Shown here piece by piece: positions 10,326 through 18,497 of a DNA stretch of 64,000 nt. The notes below the pieces were generated by a model. It saw only the letters and a program-made list of their open reading frames with translations. It had not been told where the DNA came from and ran no database searches. Position 1 is the stretch's first letter, and every line of letters begins with the position of its first letter. The position numbers and the translations under genes are program-made. Origin of the DNA: Venturia oleaginea (taxonomy: Eukaryota > Ascomycota > Dothideomycetes > Venturiales > Venturiaceae); the NCBI GenBank assembly GCA_013176395.1, contig JABMLP010000002.1, positions 186,001 through 250,000 of the forward strand. The letters are read 5' to 3'.

Positions 10326-11597
10326 ATGAAAGAGGAGGATGTCGCTCCGAGGAGAGGTATCGCCAGTCAGCTCCAGGATACGATTCGACAGGTCCGCGCA
10401 ATGAGCGCGCAGCCGTCGGGCCCGGATCCCATCAGCGATAGGCTCGCTGGGATTGAGAACACTCTCAAACAGCTTACCAAGACCACACCAAAGGCGAACA
10501 CGAATACTCCTACCCCGAGAGGACAGACGTGGGCTGCGATTGCAGCGGACTCAGCTCGTAGCGCACCCACCGCGACATCGAACCGCGCCGCCGTCCGGGT
10601 ACGATTTGAACAACAACACGAAAACGCTAGGGATACTCTTGCGAAGGCACGTACGATTATTCCTGAGGCATACGCAATCCGTACGCTCCAAAGCGGCGAT
10701 ATCGATGTTATGGTTCCTTCCTACGCTATAAAGGATAGAATTCTTAATCAGCCGGATATCCAGGGCTGTAAGGTCCTCCGTCAAGACTACCCTATCGAGG
10801 TACCCGGCGTTCCGCTTTCGACACGCGTGGTTAATACCAAAGGCCTAGGGAATGAGGAAACGATCCAGGAGATCTGTCAGGGTATGCGGCGACTAATACC
10901 TAGCTTTGCTATTACTAAGGTCCGCTGGCTCCACGACCCCGTAAAGCAACCGACCCGCGCCGATACACGCCCAAAAACACGCGGTACACTTATCCTCAGT
11001 CTCCCTACTCAGGATATCCAGCATCAGGCAATCCGAAAGGGGATAGTCATCAATTCTATACTCTACGAAGCTAGGTTATTCGAGAACCGACTTATCCCTC
11101 GACAGTGCTTCCGATGCTGCCAATGGGGGCATACCCAGAGCGCGTGCAAGAAGCAGGCTAAGTGTGGCCAGTGCGCGGGGTACCACGATACACGGGACTG
11201 TACTACGACGAGCGTATCGTGTACAAACTGTGGGCGGCCTCATAAGTCTTGGCGGCGCCAGGAGTGCAAGACCTACCAGGTATACCGTGATGGTATCGAT
11301 GCGAGGCGCGCTGTACTCTTTGTCCAGTCGGCTACGATACGTGGTACGGGCACAACGCAACCGCTACTCCAGGGAGATGGATTCCAGCTAGTCAGTAGCA
11401 AGAGGCAGAGGGTACAATCTGTAGAGAAACGTAGTGTTGGGCGACCCTCGTTTATTACAGCGGCAGCACGAGACAACTCGCAGACGAGGCTTACCAGTAC
11501 TCCGATTGGGACACAGATCCCTAGCAGTCAACCCCAAGAGGTACCGACCCAGGACCTACTCATGGACGATGCTACACCGAACGGCTCGCTATGGTAG
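10326..11597 (+). CDS. LINE ORF1: gag-like nucleic-acid-binding protein, 423 aa
   Basis: The protein is expected to coat the element RNA. It has a low-complexity N-terminus, a central region (VVNTKGLGNEETIQEICQGM) typical of Tad-clade ORF1, and a C-terminal cluster of CCHC-like zinc knuckles beginning CFRCCQWGHTQSACKKQ and continuing CGQCAGYHDTRDC and CTNCGRPH. ATG at 10326 is the first in frame. The stop at 11595-11597 overlaps the ATG of ORF2 (11591) by seven bases (ATGGTAG), which suggests coupled reinitiation of ORF2. The frame is intact. Confidence 0.9.
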   Translation: MKEEDVAPRRGIASQLQDTIRQVRAMSAQPSGPDPISDRLAGIENTLKQLTKTTPKANTNTPTPRGQTWAAIAADSARSAPTATSNRAAVRVRFEQQHENARDTLAKARTIIPEAYAIRTLQSGDIDVMVPSYAIKDRILNQPDIQGCKVLRQDYPIEVPGVPLSTRVVNTKGLGNEETIQEICQGMRRLIPSFAITKVRWLHDPVKQPTRADTRPKTRGTLILSLPTQDIQHQAIRKGIVINSILYEARLFENRLIPRQCFRCCQWGHTQSACKKQAKCGQCAGYHDTRDCTTTSVSCTNCGRPHKSWRRQECKTYQVYRDGIDARRAVLFVQSATIRGTGTTQPLLQGDGFQLVSSKRQRVQSVEKRSVGRPSFITAAARDNSQTRLTSTPIGTQIPSSQPQEVPTQDLLMDDATPNGSLW

Positions 11598-14500
11598 AGC
11601 TTACAGTACTCCAATACAACTGCGGAAATTCCAATCATCGAGGCTCCCGGCACTGGTTCGATGCCGCCTCGCAGGCGGAGCACCAGGTCCTCGCAATACA
11701 GGAGCCTTACTTCAATAAACGTACCCGATCTACCTACTGTCCTCCAGGATTCACCCTACTATACGAACCATACGAAGCTACCCGTGCCTGCTTTATGGTA
11801 AGCAAGCTTATCGATCCCACCCACTGGGCCTATACCCAACACGGCCCAGACGTCGCCTCTCTGAGGCTTACTACCGAATCCACGGTGGTCACAATAGTCA
11901 ATATATACAACTCACGAGGCGACGGGCCCCGAATTAGGGTCTGGCCTACCCTAGTACGCGCTCTTCAGGATCCCGAAGGGGAAGTCCTACTCCTCGGGGA
12001 CTTCAACGTCCACCATCCCGCGTGGGGAGGGACGCGGGCTGCCTGCGAACCGAATGCAGAACACCTTCGCCGCGAAACCCAGGACCGAAACCTACACCTT
12101 ATTACCCCTCCGGGTATCGCGACGTGGAAGAGAGGTATACAGGAAACTGTTATCGACCTTACCTTCGCGTCAGAAGGTCTTAGCACCCGGGTCAAACGAT
12201 GCGGACCTGTCCCGCAGTGGGCCACTACGAGCGACCACGTTCCTATACGTATACAGTTCGACCTTACCCTGCACCCGCCAGCGCCACGTAAGCGATTCTC
12301 CCTCGATAAGCTCAATACATCAGGGTTCCTCGCTACAGTGCGAGCCTCGAAATGGATGGATACCCCTGAGCCCCTCGAAGCACTACAGGAGCTCCTACGG
12401 ACCGCGCTCGAAACGTACTGCCCATATTCAAAGCCTAGTACGCAAGCCCGTAAGGACTGGACTCCGAGGGCTGCCGAGCTACTCGCTGGCGCCCGACAGG
12501 CGAGGAGACGGTTCGCGGCAAATGCACAACCGCACGACTACGAGGCATACCGGTCTCTCACTAGCCAACTCTCGGGGGAGCTTCGAAAGGGGCGACGGAG
12601 CTCTTGGCGACGGTTCCTAGCGGACTGCACAACCGACCCCCAGGGCGCATACCAAAACAATCTATGGCGTGTATCCTCATGGAGTTAAAGAGCCGGTAGC
12701 CTGCAGCAGTCGGATCCTCACCTACCCGCACTTCGCCGGAAGGCGGGAGACCCCCTTACCGAGGACAACGCCTCGAAGGCGGAAATCCTCTCCGAGCGGT
12801 TCTTCCCTACTACGGGCGAGGCAGATCTCTCCGATATCGAGAACAACGGCGATACACAGCCGGTACACCAGCTCCCCATTACCCAAACGGTTACCCAGGA
12901 AGAGCTCGAAGAGACTATCCAGAAACTACCGAACGGCAAATCCCCGGGCCCGGACGGGATCCCGAACGAGGTCCTCAAGATCGCGGCACCAGTTATCTCG
13001 AAGGATCTAGCACAGGCAATAAGCCGCTGCTTCGCTATAGGAGCACTTCCTACCCGGCTGAAGGAGTCTACCACAATCACGTTACGTAAGCCCGGAAAGG
13101 AGGACTACTCCCTACCGGGAAGCTACCGCCCTATCGCCCTCGAAAACACACTCGCAAAGGTTATCGAGAAGATCCTCGCCGAGCGCATTACCCTTGCCGC
13201 CGAGGAGCACCTCCTCCTTCCGTGGAACCAGATGGGTGCAAGGAAGCAACGCTCAACACTCTCAGCGGTTAACCTACTTACATCGAGCGTGCAGACAGCG
13301 TGGGCAGCGCGGCCCGGCTGCGTTGTATCTATGCTTGGGCTAGACCTCGGGGGTGCGTTCGATAACGTCGCTCACCGCCGCCTCCTATGGATCCTCGAGC
13401 GTAAAGGCTTCGCGCCATGACTAGTACAAACCGTATACAGCTTCCTTACTACAAGGCGTACGCGGATTGCATTCGGCGGCTACGAGAGTGATTGGATCCA
13501 GACACAGACAGGGATCCCTCAGGGCTCCCCCCTATCGCCGATCCTTTTCCTTTTCTTCATCTCTGAGCTCTTAGAGGACCTCCACCACGTCGACGACAAC
13601 ACCTTTGGATTTGGATTCGTCGACGATACCAATCTCGTTACATGGGGTACCTCCGCACAGGATAACTGTCGACGCCTTACCGCTGCACACGACCGATGCA
13701 TCGCGTGGGCTAAACGCCACGGAGCTAAATTCGCACCTGATAAGTACCAGCTTATCCACTTCACACGAAATCGGCGGCATAGCTGCGAAGACCTCGCGAG
13801 TACAGTTCGGATCAATGGTCATCCCGCGAAGGTGGAGAACGGTGCCCTTCGAGTCCTTGGGGTCTGGGTCGACTCTAAGCTCCAGTGGAAGGAGCATGTG
13901 AGGCGAACTACGAGTAAGGGCGAAGCAGCGTTTACGGCTCTCTCTCGTATTATGGCCTCTACCTGGGGCCCGTCGGTACGGCGCTCAAGGCTCCTCTACT
14001 CGGCTACGGTGCGGCCGGTGCTGCTCTATGGTGCTCCGATATGGGGTGTACGTCTCGACGGCAAACCGGTACCAAGGAGCACGCTCCAACCGCTGGAGAA
14101 GATCCAAAACTCTTGCCTCCGTCGAATTACGGGTGGATATAAGAGGTCGCCGCGCGCTGCGATGGAACGCGAGACAGGGATCCTACCGATCGATATACAA
14201 ATCGAGCAGGCAGCACTTCAATACGCCGTACGAACCACAAACCACAGGGTTAGTATAGAATCTAATACGCTGCTGGACCAGATTTGGGAGGCTACACGGG
14301 CGCAGCGTAGGCAGGTTGATACCGCTACGCGGCCGCCCGTTACAGTGGAACTACTTCGTAAAAGAGCCTTGGAGTGCGAAAACGAGATACAGGAGTACCT
14401 GCGACACAAGGCGGCGCAAGCCGCAACGCGTGGAGGACGAAGGGGAGAGATACGGCGGGCGACAAGGGGACAACCACAAGTAAGGGCAGGGATATATCTC

Positions 14501-14971
14501 CAGCGCTGGGCAGACCTTGAGTGGAGTAGGCGCTGGCACTATACAGCGCGAGGCAAGACAGCAACTACCTGGAGTGCTACATGGCGAACGCCGGTGTCTT
14601 TACTCTACGAAGGCCTAACTAAAGCGGAAGCTACAGCACTCTTTCTTATGCGTACAGAGGTCATTGGCCTCAACGCGTGGCTTGCCTCGGTTAGGGTCCC
14701 TGGGATACTCCCGCGGTGCGAGTGCGGAGCCCAGGCGCAGACGGTACGGCATATCCTCCTTCATTGCCCTAACTTCGATCGAACAGCACTCATTCGAGAT
14801 ACGGGAACGGAGATACTTCCTAGGATGCTCTCAGAGAAGGGTCGCGCACAGTACGCGGCGAGGTGGTTCGTTAAACAGGGTGTCCTCAAACAGCTACATG
14901 TAGCGCGCGATATCGAGGAAGAAGGTACCGGATCCCTCTTCCCTACGCCAGCCCTCGAGGAATGGATATAG
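11591..14971 (+). pseudogene. LINE ORF2: endonuclease-reverse transcriptase with two in-frame stops
   Basis: A single frame of 1127 codons is interrupted by TAA at 12686-12688 and TGA at 13418-13420. The N-terminus is an APE-type endonuclease (LQYNCGNSNHRGS; QEPYFNK; LLGDFNVHHPAWGG; SDHVPI). The reverse transcriptase follows, with PNGKSPGPDGIPNEVLK, SYRPIALENTLAKVIEK, GIPQGSPLSPILF and a catalytic GFVDDTN in place of the more usual FADD. The C-terminus has a Cys/His-rich segment (CECGAQAQTVRHILLHC). I find no TDGS-type RNase H motif. One stop falls between endonuclease and RT, the other inside the RT. They may be mutations of this copy; no second copy is available to compare. Confidence 0.88.
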
Positions 14972-15258
14972 GCGACCGGGTCCAAAACGGTCGACTACCG
15001 GAGCTGGGGATTTAGGTTCGGAAGAAAAGGAGAGAGCTAGGGACGGAATGGAATGAGATCAGCCGGTAAAGGAAGCAGCGGTTGAGAAGGGACTATACTA
15101 TATAGTTAACGGCGGAACGCAGGCAATTCTCTATAGATACGCCGGCCGCCTGCGGGGCAGGGCAAAGGGTTTTTCCCTTAGGGGTTTTTCCTATGTATGG
15201 TAACATGTCTGCGTAGGCCAATCAGTGGCCCGTATCGGACGTTAAACAAGAATTTAAT

Positions 15259-15272
15259 TATATCTTCGAGTT
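15259..15272 (+). repeat. Target-site duplication of the LINE, right copy
   Basis: Exact copy of the 14 bp at 10035-10048. Confidence 0.92.
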
Positions 15273-15500
15273 CTATTTCGGCGTCCTCGAGATCTTCTTC
15301 GAACTCATCATCCGAATCTTCTTCCAAAAAGGTGGGGGAACTGGCAGGAGGTGGAGAGAGTTGACTCGACGGTGGGACAATAGGACTTGTGGGAGGGGCA
15401 GCTGAAGGCAGAGAACTTGAGGGCGGTATAAAAGAGTCCGATCTAATAATTTGACGCGTATATAATAAGTAAAAGTGGTGTTATGATTTTGGGGTTGTGT

Positions 15501-15860
15501 GGTGATAGCGGTCGCCCATACAAACCGCGCCCATTTGCTCTCAGACTCCCGGTGTGTTTTCTTCCTTCCGTGACGCTCATTGGCTGTTGGAGCTTTTTGG
15601 AGCTTAAAAGTGGGCCTATATAGATACCATGCTGGTGGCGTAGCCACCAAATGGTCTAATTGGTGGGAGGAACATGGTGGAACTTGGTTTGGTGGATGTG
15701 CGTCTAGGGTGGATTAGCGGTGAAGCCGCGAATGGATATGATTGGACAAAGGAATTTGGTGGAGCTTAGCGGAACTTTTGAATGCCTCGAATTTGAGGCG
15801 GTAAGGAACGGAAGGAAGAAAACATATCGGGAGTCTGATTTATGAGATAAGGAATCCCTT
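15501..15860 (-). repeat. Right inverted repeat with internal palindrome
   Basis: The block 15542-15837 begins CAGACTCCCGGTGTGTTTTC and ends as its imperfect reverse complement over about 30 bp, so it could fold like a MITE. Its flanks (GTATGGGCG-type bases inside, ATTTATGAGATAAGG outside) match the left repeat in inverted order. It also holds inverted copies of the AAGTTCC-type motif (GGAACATGGTGGAACTTGG). Confidence 0.7.
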
Positions 15861-16189
15861 ACCTACCTCGCGATTCCTCCACTGTGCTTAGATTCTTCAC
15901 GCAATGTCTTGACTCTTAGAAAGATAATACCATTTGGCTTCTATCACGCTCGCTCATAGCTAGTACGACTAAACACTCGTCAACGTGCTTTACAACTACT
16001 TCTATCGCCCCCGTGACAGTGGGAAGCTCTGTCAGATTCATGACATTGCTCGACGCGTTCTTAGAAATATTGGCCTCAGCAAAATGCCACATTCCAACCA
16101 TCTCATCCTCCCGCAATACAACCCATCTTCTTCATTCCAACCTCATACTCCCAACCCGAAACTCAATCCAGCCATCTCTTTCAAGCCCT

Positions 16190-16634
16190 TTAATGACAAT
16201 TGGCATACCATTGTTTGGGATTGCCAATCTGCTCTGCTTTGTAAACACAACCGTGTCCGTTCTGTAAGCACTTTTTGGCCTAAACGTAATGAGTAAGCTT
16301 ATTACACCCTGTGCAACAAGCAGATGCGGTTGGTTGGAGTCATACCTTCCGGCATTCGTTGCTGAACCAAGTACGCTCTCCATTTTCTGTGTACTCGTTG
16401 CAATAGCCTTGTGTATTGGGCTCTATGGAACATGTGTACTGTCAAGCATTAGCACAAGGATTTCAGCAGGCTCTGCAACCATCGGATCATCGGATCGTCG
16501 GAGCTTGAGAGGCCAGAAGCACTTGTTGGAGGGGAACGGAGCGTGGTAGAAGGGGAAAGGAGTCAACTCACGTAGAGTGCGTCGACGCTACTGATGGCCA
16601 CGAAGAGTGCTGAGAGGATTGAGATAAGCTTCAT
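16190..16634 (-). CDS. Small secreted cysteine-rich protein, 81 aa, three exons (effector-like)
   Basis: Exons are 16634-16572, 16438-16346 and 16279-16190, joined by introns of 133 bp (GTGAGT...GACAG, branch GCTAATGC) and 66 bp (GTATGA...TTTAG). The coding length is 246 nt, a multiple of three. Residues 1-19 form a signal peptide (MKLISILSALFVAISSVDA) with likely cleavage after Ala19. The mature part of about 62 residues has six cysteines at positions 24, 34, 50, 56, 63 and 80, enough for three disulfide bonds. Such small secreted proteins in transposon-rich DNA are a common place for fungal effectors, but no family is recognised and function is unknown. The start context is ACCATCATGA. Each exon is below the size that simple frame searches catch. 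Confidence 0.75.
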
Positions 16635-16710
16635 GATGGTAACGTGAATATGGACGAAGTTCTGCAGTGGGACCAAGGAAGATAAATGACTGGCGGCATA
16701 GAACGGATAT

Positions 16711-16718
16711 CTATATAG
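16711..16718 (-). promoter_or_regulatory. Possible TATA box of the small secreted protein gene
   Basis: CTATATAG lies about 77-84 bp upstream of the ATG at 16634, read on the minus strand. A plausible TATA element; no expression evidence is available. Confidence 0.4.
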
Positions 16719-16873
16719 AATAAAGCATGTAGGACGGCTAAGATCTCGGTAGCATCCTATGAGATGTTATTTCACCGTCCTTATTCTGGGATGGCCTGTC
16801 AGTACATAGTAGGAGTTATAACGCCGGCAACAGTAGTTTATAGGCAAGTGGCCCGCATATGCATGTGGCCCGC

Positions 16874-17257
16874 TGTTACAGATCACCTCAAGACCGAAGA
16901 GCAGGGACAGCGGGACTTGACACAATCAAATACACTGCCGCATAGGAATCTGGTGTAAGGCAACTTTCACAAGCAGGAACATACTTAGGGAACCCATTGG
17001 CCTTGAGGGATAAGGCGAAACAGATAGACAAAGCTGAGCATTAGAGGGAGACTGTAGGTAGAAGGATAGCGAAACACGAGGCATTGCCTCTTGAGTCTAC
17101 ATAGCACAGATATACTAGCAGAGTAACCAGTATCTACAAGAGCCAGCGGGCATTTGGAGATACTGGTTAAGGGGAAAGAGGGAGGACCGACGGGACAGCT
17201 GGTCTTGTTTCAGTGAACGGGGCGAAGTGGGGCGCGGTGGATTATATAATCTATCAC
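16874..17257 (-). repeat. Repeat sharing its 5' ~336 bp with the 1.5 kb element but with a different 3' end
   Basis: Read on the minus strand it begins GTGATAGATTATATAATCC at 17257, like copy B of the 1.5 kb repeat, and matches it to about 16920. It then ends with ~45 bp closing in GATCTGTAACA. That tail matches 58014-58056. TG...CA ends would fit a solo LTR (TGATAG...TAACA), but no target duplication is seen. Confidence 0.6.
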
Positions 17258-17328
17258 ATGTCGGCCGTCTGAAGTCCTCCTAACCGGACATAGCTGCGTG
17301 ATTAAGCGGCTGCAACCGAGTAGGATAA

Positions 17329-17351
17329 AATCAATCAATCAATCAATCAAT
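17329..17351 (+). repeat. Tetranucleotide microsatellite (AATC/TCAA)n
   Basis: About five units lie exactly where the outermost part of the left inverted repeat of pogo element B should be. Confidence 0.85.
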
Positions 17352-17925
17352 ACCACCGAGCGGTACACATTTTCGTATCCTCATCAATTACTCTATTATG
17401 CACCAATAAACCTCTCATTTTTAAATATTCCTATCTATATTTCTGACAATTGATTGCAAAATGGTCACCACTGCGACAAATAAAACAAGTAATTACAATG
17501 TTCTCCTCTTCATTTGGTGGTTCTTCCTCAATATAAGGCTCTTGATCAACCTGGTTACTGCTGATAACCGAAGCTTCTTTAGAGAGTTGAAGTAAGCTTG
17601 AGCCCTCTGCAACAGTTAAAGCGCTTCATTGACTAATATATCTCCCTTTTAGTTGCCTCTTTCGCTTCTGCCTCTCATTTGCAGCCCTTAATTTCTCATT
17701 TTCCGCAGCTAGTAAAGCGGCGCCTTGCATCGCGATCTGGCAGCCCTTGACAAGCTGATTAAGAGCCTGATCTGTTGGTCTTGGTGGACTTTTTGAACGT
17801 CTCTTAAGATAGCCTTTGATTGTAGCTACCTGCAGCTCTAACTGGGTTAGATTCTGAGGTGTTTCTGGTTGCCATTGCTCTTGGTTTGCGGCCAAGGGCG
17901 CTGTAGGGGTAGATGGCCTAATCTG

Positions 17926-18105
17926 TGTGACGGCATGGCATGGTGGCCATCTTTGTCACATGACAACGTTTCGCAGCCACACTGTGGCGAGAGGAACATC
18001 AACTCGCGCGCCCCGTAGTTACTTACTCTCTATCTGATATTCTCTCATCACACTGAGTAAATGGAATCTTAGTTCATTCTGTCTGGTTCAATGCTCGCCG
18101 TGACA
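17926..18105 (+). repeat. 5' LTR of Gypsy family 2 (180 bp)
   Basis: It starts TGTGACGGC and ends GCCGTGACA, short terminal inverted repeats with the TG...CA of LTR elements. The string ATCTGATAT at 18032-18040 is complementary to the bases right after the LTR. Confidence 0.95.
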
Positions 18106-18107
18106 TT

Positions 18108-18116
18108 ATATCAGAT
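18108..18116 (+). promoter_or_regulatory. Predicted primer-binding site of Gypsy family 2 (self-priming type)
   Basis: ATATCAGAT, two bases downstream of the LTR, is the reverse complement of ATCTGATAT inside the LTR. No tRNA 3' end is evident here. Tf1 of fission yeast primes itself from the 5' end of its own RNA in this way. The nine-base match is suggestive; the transcript start would then lie near 18032. Confidence 0.5.
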
Positions 18117-18202
18117 CAACCCTCACGCTTAGAACAGCGACAAATAGTTCCAGATTGTTACGACAATAAGCAGTCAAAACCGACCCCGACCTGACCAGAC
18201 AC

Positions 18203-18409
18203 CGACCAGTCTCGCGACCTTCTTTGAGCCGACCATTGCTCAACACACGATACCAACCTGACCAGAGACACCGACCAGTCTCGTGACCTTCTTTGAGCCG
18301 ACCATTGCTCAACACACGATACCAACCTGACCAGAGACACCGACCAGTCTCACGACCTTCTCTGAGCCGACCATTGCTCAACACACGATACCAACCTGAC
18401 CAGAGACAC
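18203..18409 (+). repeat. Three 69 bp tandem repeats in the Gypsy family 2 leader
   Basis: Units begin CGACCAGTCT at 18203, 18272 and 18341, spaced exactly 69 bp, with a few substitutions. They lie between the primer-binding site and the gag start codon. Confidence 0.93.
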
Positions 18410-18497
18410 CGACCACCGACCATTGCTTCCGAAACGAGGCACCGATCCGTTTCACGACCGAAACGACACAGTTACTCCCAAAAAAGTACGATTTGAG

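Larger units (their letters stand above)
10049..15258 (+). mobile_element. Tad-like non-LTR retrotransposon (LINE), apparently full length, 5.2 kb
   Basis: Two reading frames in the order gag-like ORF1, then endonuclease/reverse transcriptase ORF2, lie between exact 14 bp target duplications (10035-10048 and 15259-15272). The 5' leader is about 280 bp and the 3' UTR about 290 bp. There is no clear poly-A tail; the 3' end is AAGAATTTAAT. ORF2 has two in-frame stops, so this copy cannot move by itself as read. No RNase H motif is visible in ORF2, unlike Neurospora Tad1. Confidence 0.92.
9486..15480 (-). pseudogene. DUF6589-like hypothetical protein gene, split by LINE insertion
   Basis: On the minus strand a frame is open from 15480 to 15259. 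After the LINE and one copy of the 14 bp duplication are removed, it continues without a break from 10048 to a stop at 9486, about 256 codons. The N-terminal part is Ser/Pro-rich and acidic (LEEDSDDEFEEDLEDAEIE). The C-terminal part has KIQKVLDLLSLRGWSFQDFL, FGKFGEGEVD and APTWYTFISRLLVNR. This pattern resembles the N-terminal region of fungal DUF6589 proteins from memory, a family of unknown function. There is no ATG in frame before the upstream stop (15481-15483), so the start is missing or in another exon. The family assignment is tentative. Confidence 0.5.
8366..15860. mobile_element. Candidate undescribed DNA element bounded by inverted repeats (LINE inserted inside)
   Basis: Diverged inverted repeats at 8371-8668 and 15501-15860 face each other. 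Each has the order TTATCTCATAAAT, a palindrome-bounded block starting CAGAC and ending GTCTG, then a segment reading GGGCG-GTTTGTATGGGCG-like bases. Between them lies one minus-strand reading frame (9486-15480) that a LINE has split. Without the LINE the unit would be about 2.3 kb. Inverted ends plus a single central gene suggest a DNA transposon, but no target duplication is clear and the gene's function is unknown. Confidence 0.45.

Noticed and set aside
8366..15860. Starship-type giant element
   Set aside because: No tyrosine recombinase (DUF3435) captain gene was recognised at any edge.
16132..16383. 83-codon single-exon frame over the secreted protein gene
   Set aside because: It reads through an intron in part and lacks a signal peptide; the three-exon model explains the region better.
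17329..17351. Telomere-like or CRISPR-like repeat
   Set aside because: It is a plain tetranucleotide microsatellite; no TTAGGG runs or spaced repeats were seen in the window.
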